In this document: one piece after another, positions 53,802 to 63,201 of the stretch | How positions within the stretch are numbered: position 1 is the stretch's first letter | How the letters are laid out: each line of letters begins with the position of its first letter | DNA from: Saprospiraceae bacterium | GTDB taxonomy: Bacteria > Bacteroidota > Bacteroidia > Chitinophagales > Saprospiraceae | Direction of reading: 5' to 3' | DNA length: 64,000 bases | NCBI GenBank assembly: GCA_016719615.1 | Contig: JADJYQ010000001.1 | Coordinates: forward strand, 594,501-658,500 | Position numbers and translations under genes: made by a program | Notes under the pieces: model-generated | Told to the model about the DNA's origin: nothing | The model's input: the letters and a program-made list of their open reading frames with translations, nothing else | The model's database searches: none

Positions 53802-55097
53802 TTATTTATATAATTCAATTCTTGATATTTGGTAATTCCCATTTTTTAATGATCCAATGGTATCTACAATTTTAAAGTCCACTTCAATACCTATTAGACC
53901 TTTGTAACCTTGTAAATTTAAGAAATCAGACTGACCTTTAACAAAGAGTTGGACTTTAGCGTTTCCACTTTTGAGTTCATGAATATATCCTGATATCTTC
54001 TCATTTTTATATACTGAGGAAATGGATGGCCAGTTTTCACTTTCGGGAACTTTGGTAATATCTGGTTTTGTAGGTGGCTTAATTATTATTTCTTCCTCAC
54101 TGCTGGTACCATCACCTACTTCATCTTTATCACTCTGTAATGGAGAAAAGTTTATATACCAATTGGACTGGTTTACAGATTGTTCAGAAGTGCTTAACTT
54201 AAATTGACCAAAGCCAGTACCCCTTCTTGCACCTGCTCCAAAATTTTCAAGTAAATATTTAAAAAGTGTTAATTTTTCGCCTGAAGTAAGTCCTCCTTTA
54301 TCATTCAATAAGAATTGAAATTTCATTTCTACTCCGGGTAGAAGTTTTATATGTTTGATGGGTACTGGATTCCTTAAAGGATGGTCATGAGGTGTGAGCA
54401 CGTCTTCACCTAAGAAGGCATCGTTTACATCATCTGGAATATTCGTGTTTAACACTTTTGCATTCACACCTTTGCATGGAAATGCTTCTAAAAAAATATC
54501 TTGATTAGTTGAAGGGATTGAATTAATTATTTTCTTACTTCCTTCAAATACTTCATCTTTCCCTTCAAATACAACTTGTTCAAATATATTAACTTTTTCA
54601 GCATCCCAAGTTTTATTGAGTATTTCCTTTAAAATTGAAATTATCCGATTGGTCATTGCTTTTTTGAGAGATTCGCAATCCTGATCGTTCTTGTTGCACT
54701 TAATTCTATTCGGAAAATGACTTCTTAGAATACCCTTAACTGAAGAACCAGTCACAACTGGTATGCCAGTCGTAAAGTCAAAATAGAAACCTGTTTTTAC
54801 CTCTGTTTCGTGTGGATGTGATTTGTTGTCAGCTCCAGTTTTAGCACCATGTCCATAACCCAGGCCCATCATCATTCCTGGCCAGTCCACAGTCAAGTTA
54901 AATGATACATAGGGTCTATTTGTATCACCTAAGTCTAAGCTGGAAAGGTCTAGTGGTTTCCATTTCTCACCTAATGAAACATTGAAAAGAGCATGGTGGA
55001 GATTGTAGGTGTTTTTCTTATAAAGGGACTTATTCATTGCAGACAACTCATTAAAAACAGTTTTATTGAAGGCTAATCCTGGATTGCTAATGTTCAT
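53802..55097 (-). CDS. cmr6: Cmr6-type RAMP subunit, with C-terminal OB-like extension
   Basis: A 431-aa RAMP subunit: MGLGYGHGAKTG and the GIPVVTGSSVKGILRSHFP segment (about 110-128) and the glycine-rich GAGARRGTGFGQF (287-299) are typical of Cmr6 in type III-B complexes. Cmr6 sits at the head of the complex near the 3' end of the crRNA. The last ~75 residues (KISGYIHELKSGNAKVQLF...) are a beta-rich OB/S1-like addition that most Cmr6 proteins lack. It starts ten bases after cmr5. Confidence 0.88.
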   Translation of the reverse strand: MNISNPGLAFNKTVFNELSAMNKSLYKKNTYNLHHALFNVSLGEKWKPLDLSSLDLGDTNRPYVSFNLTVDWPGMMMGLGYGHGAKTGADNKSHPHETEVKTGFYFDFTTGIPVVTGSSVKGILRSHFPNRIKCNKNDQDCESLKKAMTNRIISILKEILNKTWDAEKVNIFEQVVFEGKDEVFEGSKKIINSIPSTNQDIFLEAFPCKGVNAKVLNTNIPDDVNDAFLGEDVLTPHDHPLRNPVPIKHIKLLPGVEMKFQFLLNDKGGLTSGEKLTLFKYLLENFGAGARRGTGFGQFKLSTSEQSVNQSNWYINFSPLQSDKDEVGDGTSSEEEIIIKPPTKPDITKVPESENWPSISSVYKNEKISGYIHELKSGNAKVQLFVKGQSDFLNLQGYKGLIGIEVDFKIVDTIGSLKNGNYQISRIELYK

Positions 55098-55107
55098 AAT
55101 GTCTTAT

Positions 55108-55563
55108 TTAAGATTTTGGAAATGTTCGGAGGGCAATCTTCAAAGCTGCAGCTGCAGCTGCAATTTTAACAATACACGATTTGTCATCAGGACAATAGTA
55201 TTTACTCAATTCAGTTGGCCATACCTCACGGTCGTTAGGATTTTCCTTTTTAATAAGGTTTAAGATAGATCTTGGAATTAATGCTTTGTTCTCTTTGCTT
55301 CTTCCTCCAGAAGCTTTGTCCGCCTCCTCAAAAAATATAATAGCTGCTAATGGAGTGGAGTTAATCATATCTGCGCCAAATGATGAGAAGTAACCATGAA
55401 AAGCATTTGGAACAGCCCTTACAGTTCTCTTTTCTTTAGTCCCATCAGATGCAGTAAACACTAGATCAGTGCTTCCGATAATAAATTCCGCTTTCATATC
55501 ATTGATGACATCTATCGCTAAAGGAATTAAAGAGTCAAATCTTTTTTTGCTAATGGTACTCAT
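55108..55563 (-). CDS. cmr5: Cmr5 small subunit
   Basis: A 151-aa, mainly helical protein. FDSLIPLAIDVINDMK near the start and FHGYFSSFGADMINSTPLAAIIFFE in the middle fit Cmr5, the filament subunit that contacts the target strand in type III-B. It overlaps cmr4 by four bases and is followed ten bases later by cmr6. Confidence 0.87.
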   Translation of the reverse strand: MSTISKKRFDSLIPLAIDVINDMKAEFIIGSTDLVFTASDGTKEKRTVRAVPNAFHGYFSSFGADMINSTPLAAIIFFEEADKASGGRSKENKALIPRSILNLIKKENPNDREVWPTELSKYYCPDDKSCIVKIAAAAAALKIALRTFPKS

Positions 55564-56378
55564 GGTATTTCGGTTATTTTGGTGAAACCATAACCTACAG
55601 AAGCATTGCCGCCGACTTGTAGGGTACCCTTTGTAAGATCAAAAGTCTTTTTCTTGGAAGCGTCATCCCACATAACTGGAAAGTAAAGTATGGATTCTCT
55701 TGGAAGAACCTGTTCGTACCAAAGATTCTGACTCTGTCCATCTTCAAGTGCATTTCGGGCGATGACTGTCAGATTTAAGTCATTGCAAAGTTCAATCAAA
55801 GTCTCATTATCCAAAACTACCACTGGATGTTTTGTTCCGAGCAAGGTCTTTATTTGAGTTTCAATATTTTTTTCTAAATTGCCGATGGTTCGCTTACCGG
55901 ACTGCCCTAGGTCGACATCAGTAATTTCGTCGCTAACTTTAAACTTGTGCTCAGCAGAAATAGTAATAGGATTTTCTGTTAGCCCTAAATCCTTTCTAAA
56001 TTGGTAGTAGGCATTAACGGTACTTATTGATACGCCGAGAATGAAAGGGACTTTATCCGTTCTTAGCGGAATAGCCAGCAAATGCGCAGGAAGAAAATTA
56101 CAAGAACCTTGTTGGGCATTTTTGTCTTCGCCACCAGAGTCAGAACTAGATACTCCATCATTTCTTGTATGGTCACTGCCGAAAACTTCTTTCAGTCCTG
56201 GTATTCCCTTAAATTTTTGCTTAATGGCACCTTTTAACCCGCTGCTGTTGATACAGGGCAATCCACTAGCAGCATCACGCTCAATGAGTTTGTCAATTAC
56301 GCCGTAATTGGATTCGCCACTTCCTACATGCATATTGGTAATGGCTCTTAAACGATAGAATTGTGTATACATGGTCAT
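55560..56378 (-). CDS. cmr4: Cmr4 backbone subunit (target RNA cleavage)
   Basis: A 272-aa Cas7-family backbone protein. YRLRAITNMHVGSGESNYG is the typical RAMP start. The Asp in GVIDKLIERD (D29) fits the catalytic Asp of Cmr4 that cuts bound target RNA at 6-nt steps. PCINSSGLKGAIKQKF and the C-terminal GGNASVGYGFTKI are also characteristic. One base overlaps cmr3 (stop/start ATG) and four overlap cmr5. Confidence 0.94.
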   Translation of the reverse strand: MTMYTQFYRLRAITNMHVGSGESNYGVIDKLIERDAASGLPCINSSGLKGAIKQKFKGIPGLKEVFGSDHTRNDGVSSSDSGGEDKNAQQGSCNFLPAHLLAIPLRTDKVPFILGVSISTVNAYYQFRKDLGLTENPITISAEHKFKVSDEITDVDLGQSGKRTIGNLEKNIETQIKTLLGTKHPVVVLDNETLIELCNDLNLTVIARNALEDGQSQNLWYEQVLPRESILYFPVMWDDASKKKTFDLTKGTLQVGGNASVGYGFTKITEIP

Positions 56379-57520
56379 TATTTTATAAGTCCTTTTGGAA
56401 TTTGGTTTAATCGTTGAAAATGGTTGTAACCTATATTTCGAAATGCATAATTTGAACTTAAAGCTTTTGCCAGCTCAGTGGCTAAATTATCATTTTTCGC
56501 GATCAAAATACTACCATGCTTAAGCAGTACTTGGGCATTAGAGCCATTTTGTTTTAGTGAGTTGAAATCAGCAGGTCGTTTATTCCAATTTTCATTTGCT
56601 TTGCTCTGTGTTCGCATGTTTCGGAAGTGTTGTGTATCAGTTACAACAGTTGCACAATGATTGTAAATTGAATTATCTGCCTTGGCATCACTCATTAATA
56701 TGAAAACCGTTCCTGAATTTCCTTCTGTGTTAGTAATGCCATCAGTTACTGATAGTCTGTAAATCGATCGGTCTCCACCAAAACGAATAATATCAATAGT
56801 GTCTTTCCAATCCGAGGCCTTCAAAAGATTATGGTCGTCAATATCAGCTGTGAAACTATAGGCAAAGTCAGGATGCATTCGCCAAAATTCAGTTTCAAAA
56901 AAGCCTTCATCATTGGGAGTACCTTTATAACTTTTTGTAATACCCGGACGAGTGTCTTTTCTGAATATCCCGCCACTACTCCAATTGGCAAGAATGAAGC
57001 CATATTCCTGTTCTGAGTCCAATACATCATCACATTCAGCTGGATGACTATTTCCGTTGAAGTCGGAGAATATGAGTTTAAAATGTGAATGGTTTTTAGG
57101 ATCATATCGGTTTGCTTCACCAAATTGAAAAATATTAAGTTCATCCCAGTCTTCACTATTATCCCCAAAGGAAACTTTCACATTATGGAAAGTATGGGTA
57201 TTCATATTAATTGGGTCACGCAGTGGATAGAAATCATTATTGCCATTGTAAATGCTAACTGGAGAGACGTTTTTGATTATTCCAAATTTTTGTTCGTTAC
57301 TGCCATCAAAACTCTTAGTCCCAATTAAGGAATTCCATTCTGTAGAATAGTTTCCAAGTAATCCTGATTTACGCAATGCCTCATAACGAAGGAAACCTAA
57401 GATGGTTGTTTGCTGAGGTAGCATTCGGCTTTTTTGCAAGTAATCTTGCTTAAACAAGCTTTTTCATCCCCAAAAAAAAATGGTGTCAAGAGGTTTGAGT
57501 ATAAATCGAAGTGTTGTCAT
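56378..57520 (-). CDS. cmr3: Cmr3 (Cas5-like) subunit, N-terminus apparently frameshifted
   Basis: The long frame (56378-57457) has the Cmr3 core: SRMLPQQTTILGFLRYEALRK near its start and the family length only if ~23 residues are added. Upstream, an ATG at 57520, 1 bp after the cas10 stop, encodes MTTLRFILKPLDTIFF, the usual Cmr3 start, in another frame. Two homopolymer errors (an extra T in the A9/T9 run at 57472-57480, a missing A in the run near 57466-57470) give a continuous product ending FFGDEKSLFKQDYLQK. Cmr3 binds the 5' tag of the crRNA next to Cas10. Confidence 0.88.
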
Positions 57521-57521
57521 A

Positions 57522-59420
57522 TTATACTTCCAGTATTTGAGGTGATGGTTTAGAAACAGGTGCCCGAGTATCGCGGATAAAATGCAAAAGGCGTATAATG
57601 CCATACAGAGTGTCAATTGTTTGCTTTATATGTTCAGCTTTAGTCATTCCTCCTGACAGAAGTTCATTCTTTCTTGTCATAATGAGCATGGAGATAAGTA
57701 AATCACGTACCTGATTAAGATAATCCCGCACGGTGTTATGAATTCCTTCATTAAATGCATTATCGAACAGCGCAATAATATGTTTTTGTAATTCATCATC
57801 ATTGTCATCTTTAGCACACTTAATAATTACTGCTTTATAATAGCGAAGTTTTTGAGTAACTGAATTCACAAACTGTTCGATATGGCCGCTTTCCGCTTTT
57901 AATATGTTTTTTTCGCTAATTAACTCAATTACCTTCTCCCAAGTACTTTGGTCATTCTTGTCTAATACACCGCCAAACCACTGCCCGCTGTGTTTTGTAA
58001 TCTTTAAGTTAATGCGGTTGCGGGTCTTGTAATTATTATTTTTTACTGCTTGCATGAGCTCATAACTTTCTGAATAAATTTCGTGTAAAGGCCTTTTGAA
58101 ATATGCAATACTTACACCGTATGTCATACAGGGTCGATTGATAGTATATAATTGATATTTTTCGTAACTACCATCTGATTTCTTTTTGTTAAATACATCA
58201 TCAAATATTTTATCTATATCTTTTATAAGGTGTAAGACCGTTTGAAATTGGGGTACAGAATGTCCATTTACTATTTTTCGGCAAGCAATTGGTGCAAAAA
58301 ATACCAAATCGTCACCTCCTATGTATATGGGTGCACCTCCAAAACCCCAGTCCGTTTTAGCTCCCTGAGTAAACCTCTTTCCGGCAATAACCTCATTTGC
58401 TTTTTGTGCAAATTCCAATAAATCTTCTGAAAATCCTTGTACCTGATCATCGGGTAAACTGCCAATAAGGTTGCCCATCCTGTCTCCGTCGGCATGAACA
58501 ATGGCAATATATTTATGATACAGACGCCTATCATTTTTTTCAGCAAGTCTAATAAGTCTATTAAGCAGATCATCCTCTTTTAAGTCAGATTCGAGATCAT
58601 TTTCATCTTCGATTGACTTATCCTCGGCATCAGGATTATTTAGTAACTCCATAGTTTTTAACTGTTCATTTTTGACGAGTTCATTATAATCACTTTCAAT
58701 TATCCTGTCGTATTCATTTCTGATATTCTCTGATATAAACCTGATTTCTGTGGTTGTAATTTCCGGCAGCGATGGGAAATGGTTGAAACTTTCGTCAAGA
58801 GCGTCATTCAATAGAAAACTATGGTTTATGCCGCGAAGAAATACTTTAATGGGGTCAGGATCGAAACTGGTAATTGAAGAACGTAATTCTGCATGGTCAA
58901 GTAAAGTATTCAGGGACTTCACTGTACCCAATGGTCGTTCATTTTCCTTTAAGTTATCCTGAGACAGATCAGCCTGAATAGTGTAAACCTGAAGATAATT
59001 GAAAAGATAATCTTTGGCGTTTTCATAATTGTTTCTAATGTGCATCTTAAGTAATCTGGCATACGGGTCATAAGCTCTATAGGACTGGATGTATCGAAGC
59101 ATTTCGCTTACCACTTTATCCTTTACATCCCTTACAACATTCTTTACATCATCTAATTTATCTCCTTTGACTTGGAGTAAAATTCTGTCTGGGTACAATC
59201 CTACGCCGGGTTTTTTTACAAGTAAATTTTTCATATCAAGTGCAGATTTTGGACTGGGCAATAGAATTGTAATTCCATCCTTGCTTTGCAATTCCAGAAC
59301 CAATTGTCTGCACAGATACGAAAATAAGTAACTACCGCCCCACAATTCGCGTGTTTTATCTGCCTTTTGGAATGTCTTATAAATGGGGCCTATTGTGATG
59401 CCGATATGAAGAATGCTCAT
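57522..59420 (-). CDS. cas10: Cas10 (Cmr2), HD-less, with intact GGDD cyclase motif
   Basis: A 632-aa type III-B large subunit. The palm domains show HADGDRMG (~309-316) in the first and YIGGDDLVFF (GGDD at ~368-371) in the second, so nucleotide cyclase/transferase activity is expected on target RNA binding. The N-terminus (TRELWGGSYLFSYLCRQL) lacks an HD motif, so no DNase activity is predicted. The region 240-300 is acidic and low complexity. It overlaps cmr1 by 4 bases and is 1 base from cmr3. With CorA beside it, the product may be SAM-AMP rather than cyclic oligoadenylate. Confidence 0.96.
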   Translation of the reverse strand: MSILHIGITIGPIYKTFQKADKTRELWGGSYLFSYLCRQLVLELQSKDGITILLPSPKSALDMKNLLVKKPGVGLYPDRILLQVKGDKLDDVKNVVRDVKDKVVSEMLRYIQSYRAYDPYARLLKMHIRNNYENAKDYLFNYLQVYTIQADLSQDNLKENERPLGTVKSLNTLLDHAELRSSITSFDPDPIKVFLRGINHSFLLNDALDESFNHFPSLPEITTTEIRFISENIRNEYDRIIESDYNELVKNEQLKTMELLNNPDAEDKSIEDENDLESDLKEDDLLNRLIRLAEKNDRRLYHKYIAIVHADGDRMGNLIGSLPDDQVQGFSEDLLEFAQKANEVIAGKRFTQGAKTDWGFGGAPIYIGGDDLVFFAPIACRKIVNGHSVPQFQTVLHLIKDIDKIFDDVFNKKKSDGSYEKYQLYTINRPCMTYGVSIAYFKRPLHEIYSESYELMQAVKNNNYKTRNRINLKITKHSGQWFGGVLDKNDQSTWEKVIELISEKNILKAESGHIEQFVNSVTQKLRYYKAVIIKCAKDDNDDELQKHIIALFDNAFNEGIHNTVRDYLNQVRDLLISMLIMTRKNELLSGGMTKAEHIKQTIDTLYGIIRLLHFIRDTRAPVSKPSPQILEV

Positions 59421-60928
59421 TGCTGCTGTTGATTTAGTTTGATGAAAATGGCTTCAGCTTGGGGTTTAAGTTGATTAAATATTTCTTGTAGCGACTTCAG
59501 CGATTTATCATTTGGTGATTTTACTTTTACATATGTTGCAAGATTCGTTGTATTTAGTACGTGCGCCAAAAATCGATTATAATTAAAAGAATCAGGAAAT
59601 TTAAGACCCCAACTTCCTAGAGTAAGATTTGATGTCGTCCCAATCTTGATTGTTTCACCAAGGATTGCTGTTTCATCCGCATATCCTTTTTGATCGTTTT
59701 GCGCAAATGCTATTTGAATGTAAGAAGGTACTTCAAAAAAGACCCTGAATTTATTAATATCTGTTCTAATAGGTTTAAAAAAAATGGGGGATTTGAAGCG
59801 ATCAATCTTTTGATTGTTGCCAGACGGAATATGTTCCTTATAAACTGTTGCATGGTTGTTTGTATTCGGCAATTTGTAATCCTTCCATTGTTGGACTGAT
59901 GACAAGCCAAGTAAATCGCGCCAGAGGAATTTGTTAAAAATTTCAGCCATTGCTTCTTCCCAAAAAAGTGGTGAATCATTATCGCTAGGAATACCTATAA
60001 CATTATGCCTTATTTTTTGAGTAGATTCGTTCTCAGGTGTGCTTTTGTAATTATTTAAGAAGAATTTCTGTTTAATAGTTTTTTTATCCCATTGTAACTT
60101 CTGGTCTTCCTTAACATACTTCCACATTAGGGATTTAAAATAGTGCCCTCCGAATTTTTTTGTATTTATCCCACTTCGTAATGTTTTATAAAACAAGTCA
60201 ATCTTTTCAAATAGATTCTTCATCCTTTTTTCCTCAGTATTCCCTTCAACAGTTACATCAAATTTCCATGAAAATTTTCGGTTGAACCAATTGTCATAAT
60301 TTTCAGGAAATCCTTCTGCACCCTTTTCTATGAAGAAACTACCAAACCCTTTACCTTGCCGGGTGCCAAAATTGGTTTTGAGTAAAAAACTGGGAAATTG
60401 ATTATTGATTTCAGCTAACAAATCTTCAAAAGGTGATGAAAACGTAATAATTACTCCAGTAAAGTAATTAAGACGCTTGATTCGCTTTTTACCTGTTCTA
60501 TATTCATCTTCAGGATGAAAACTACCATTTGCATTAATTGCCTTAACTTTTAGTTGATTTCCGAAGTAAGTAGGATAATCGGTATTGCGCAATTTTGGAT
60601 TTATTGGATTGTTTTCATCAATTTCGATATTTATCTCATCTTCAAATTTGTTATTTCCAATTGTGGATATTTTTACTGAGTAATTGAATGCCGGATTACT
60701 TTTATCTTTTAATTTAGCCCCACGGAGCCATTTTTTCAGCTTTTCAGTTTTCAATGCAGCTTCACGTCTTTTTTCATTTCCTCGGAGTTCATTTGCTAGA
60801 ATTGCAATGAGCCATTTATCTAATTTTGATTTAAGCTCAGTTGGTCTCAAACTTGCATTATTTTCATTCCATTGGAAGTGAATTATTGGAGTATGTTGTC
60901 GTAATTTAAACTGAATTTGAAAAGTCAT
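59417..60928 (-). CDS. cmr1: Cmr1-type RAMP subunit
   Basis: A 503-aa RAMP protein. LRQHTPIIHFQ near the N-terminus is a common opening of Bacteroidota Cmr1-like proteins, and LRPTELKSKLDKW follows; the glycine-rich TNFGTRQGKGFGSFF (~190-205) is the RNA-contact loop. Cmr1 caps the complex near Cmr6. It overlaps CorA by 4 bases and cas10 by 4 bases. The long second half (about 210-503) is typical of Bacteroidota forms. Confidence 0.85.
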   Translation of the reverse strand: MTFQIQFKLRQHTPIIHFQWNENNASLRPTELKSKLDKWLIAILANELRGNEKRREAALKTEKLKKWLRGAKLKDKSNPAFNYSVKISTIGNNKFEDEINIEIDENNPINPKLRNTDYPTYFGNQLKVKAINANGSFHPEDEYRTGKKRIKRLNYFTGVIITFSSPFEDLLAEINNQFPSFLLKTNFGTRQGKGFGSFFIEKGAEGFPENYDNWFNRKFSWKFDVTVEGNTEEKRMKNLFEKIDLFYKTLRSGINTKKFGGHYFKSLMWKYVKEDQKLQWDKKTIKQKFFLNNYKSTPENESTQKIRHNVIGIPSDNDSPLFWEEAMAEIFNKFLWRDLLGLSSVQQWKDYKLPNTNNHATVYKEHIPSGNNQKIDRFKSPIFFKPIRTDINKFRVFFEVPSYIQIAFAQNDQKGYADETAILGETIKIGTTSNLTLGSWGLKFPDSFNYNRFLAHVLNTTNLATYVKVKSPNDKSLKSLQEIFNQLKPQAEAIFIKLNQQQQ

Positions 60929-62634
60929 AAAGATTTTCTTAATTTTCTAAAAATTGGAATACAACTATTAAAAATAAATGGTAATATTAGGATTGTTATG
61001 ATACTAATTAATAATCCACAGCCAATCCATTTTAATGCATTAAAGTCAGGAGTATTGCCTAGTACCATCCCATTTTGAAATATATTGGCACCTAGAATTC
61101 CAAAGACAATTGCAAATGGCACTCCAACTGTAGTTATTTTTGCGATCAATGCTTGTTCATACATTGTTACATATGAATGTAATTCCTGAATCTCAGAATC
61201 TAGGTCTTTAACATCTTTATGAATTTGCATTATATCCTGTAATTGATTGTACATTTCAATTCCTTGAATCTGTGATGTAACTTCACGAAAGTAAAGTTTA
61301 TTTATAAACTCAACATAATGTAAGTGTAAACTCCTTATGCGTCTGACCATCTTTTGAGGCTTAGATTTAATAGGTGTCAAATTTGCAACCTCACCAGAAT
61401 ACCTAAGTGCTGTGCTCCGCTGTGCAAGGCATAATACTGCAATTTGATAGTACATAGTTTGTATGTGTGGTAACACGAAACATCCACCTATGCATACAAA
61501 GGAATCTCTTGTAAAGCCATATAAGGTGCCATCGTATTGCCCACTTTTACGTTTATAGTCGTACCATCTTGAGTATGTATGTGTTAATATTTGATTAGCT
61601 TGTAAATTATCGTCATTAATGGAAGGATCATCCTGATTTTTGTCTCCAAACATAAAGGAATACCAAAATTTATCTGTTGCATAAGCAGGTAGGTACTCAT
61701 TCTCAATTCTCATAAACGTGTTGTCCACTTTTGTTGGGATTGCCAGGGCATTTGCTTTTTTAGTATTGTCATACCAACATTGAAAAAACATTCGATCATC
61801 CATTACTCTGCTTAATCGAATCAACCCATTCTTATGATCTAAATGTTCATGTTGATTGAAAGCAAAATGAGCATTAAATAGTCCTGAAATGAACTTAGGA
61901 GCATGAATTACCATTTGATCACGATAGGATGTTGTGCCTTCTGTTGTATAGTAACCTTTAGTTGTAAGTTTTGTTAGGTCATCAAATCTTTCAAAATTAT
62001 CTTCGATTGGATTAGTGCCTAAGTCTGGATTTAGTATAATTTTAGAAGCAAGAAAATTGCTTTTAACAGCTGCTGTTCGCGGCTCGGAATTTCCTAAATA
62101 TTGAGGATAGATTCTTCTGCCAAATTCATTTATAAGAAGAATACTACTTTCATCATGTTGATTTTCTTTGTGGTTTTCACAATCAATACTTAATATCAAT
62201 ACACCCGTAGAAAAAACATGAAGGCAAATTGATTTTAGATGTAATATATAAGTTTTTAATTTGGTATCAATTATATATTCAGCATTATTTCCAAGTTTAT
62301 ATTCATAATAGGCCATAAATTTGTTTTTTGGCATTTTACCCCATACGGGATTTTCGTTCTGCCAATTTTGTTTTTCATTCCTCTCTTGTTGATCGAAAAT
62401 GGCCTTTCGGACATAATCGTGAAAATAAACAAATTCATTGTAATCCTTTTCGGTATTTAACCTGTAAAATTGTCTTCTCCAATTAGTATTATTAAGGTAT
62501 TTATGAAATTTTGTGATATCGGATCTTAATTCAAAATCGTAAGTACTTAGGTTCTTCTTTCCAGGAACAAAATCCCACTTCAATGGCAACATGAAGGTAT
62601 GTGTACTATAAATTTGAGGCACTTTTTTATCCAT
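60925..62634 (-). CDS. CorA-like membrane effector of a type III-B system
   Basis: A 569-aa protein. The N-terminal ~430 residues are soluble, with no typical Mg transporter signature; then a long helix (DIMQIHKDVKDLDSEIQELHS) leads to two C-terminal membrane helices (about 500-520, VPFAIVFGILGANIF, and 534-556, LLISIITILILPF). This topology matches CorA-family effectors linked to type III-B, which bind SAM-AMP made by Cas10 and disturb the membrane. The GMN loop of true CorA is replaced (GANIFQNG). It overlaps DEDD by 8 bases and cmr1 by 4. The family call is by layout and context. Confidence 0.8.
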   Translation of the reverse strand: MDKKVPQIYSTHTFMLPLKWDFVPGKKNLSTYDFELRSDITKFHKYLNNTNWRRQFYRLNTEKDYNEFVYFHDYVRKAIFDQQERNEKQNWQNENPVWGKMPKNKFMAYYEYKLGNNAEYIIDTKLKTYILHLKSICLHVFSTGVLILSIDCENHKENQHDESSILLINEFGRRIYPQYLGNSEPRTAAVKSNFLASKIILNPDLGTNPIEDNFERFDDLTKLTTKGYYTTEGTTSYRDQMVIHAPKFISGLFNAHFAFNQHEHLDHKNGLIRLSRVMDDRMFFQCWYDNTKKANALAIPTKVDNTFMRIENEYLPAYATDKFWYSFMFGDKNQDDPSINDDNLQANQILTHTYSRWYDYKRKSGQYDGTLYGFTRDSFVCIGGCFVLPHIQTMYYQIAVLCLAQRSTALRYSGEVANLTPIKSKPQKMVRRIRSLHLHYVEFINKLYFREVTSQIQGIEMYNQLQDIMQIHKDVKDLDSEIQELHSYVTMYEQALIAKITTVGVPFAIVFGILGANIFQNGMVLGNTPDFNALKWIGCGLLISIITILILPFIFNSCIPIFRKLRKSL

Positions 62635-63187
62635 TAGTTTTGAAATTATGTAGTTTTTTAAAGCAAACTAGCTCAATTTGACTATCAATAAGAGCATGAT
62701 GCTGCTTTGCCTTATCAGCTCCTGCAAATTCAAATCGCGATACATCTTTTGTAAATCGATCCATCGGTTCTATAATGCCTTTTAATCTGAAATAGGTTGC
62801 AAGATCAAATGGAGCAAAAAATATGTTTGAAGGTATATTCATTGCACCCCCAAACAATTCACAAAATAAGACCCAGTCGTAAGCCAGTACATCAGCCCAG
62901 ATTTCGATAAAGTCAAATTCAGAAAGCCATGTTTCCAATTCTTTTCTGATTTGAATTTTATTTCCTTTCATTTTAAAGGTTGTTCCGGAATTTTCTAATA
63001 TTTCTTCAACTTCTTTGTATTCAAGTTTTGGTAGGACATGCTCTTCAAGCCACGGATTGAGTTGATTGCGATCGAAGTCGTTGAATTCTGCATAAAATTC
63101 TCTGCCGTTTTCGGCGACCAGACCCATTGATATTAAAGTTGTGGCCTGATGTAATCCCGTAAACTCCATATCTAAAAATATTTTCAT
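62627..63187 (-). CDS. DEDDh 3'-5' exonuclease linked to CorA
   Basis: A 186-aa exonuclease-fold protein: FLDMEFTG (D6, E8), WADVLAYDWVLF (D104) and QHHALIDSQ (H163, D168) give the full DEDDh catalytic set. Such nucleases, or DHH-type ones (NrN), occur beside CorA in type III-B loci, where they may remove the signalling nucleotide. Its stop overlaps CorA by 8 bases, so the two are translationally coupled. The substrate (RNA, DNA or SAM-AMP) is not known from sequence. Confidence 0.87.
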   Translation of the reverse strand: MKIFLDMEFTGLHQATTLISMGLVAENGREFYAEFNDFDRNQLNPWLEEHVLPKLEYKEVEEILENSGTTFKMKGNKIQIRKELETWLSEFDFIEIWADVLAYDWVLFCELFGGAMNIPSNIFFAPFDLATYFRLKGIIEPMDRFTKDVSRFEFAGADKAKQHHALIDSQIELVCFKKLHNFKTNG

Positions 63188-63201
63188 GCAGATTATTAAA
63201 T

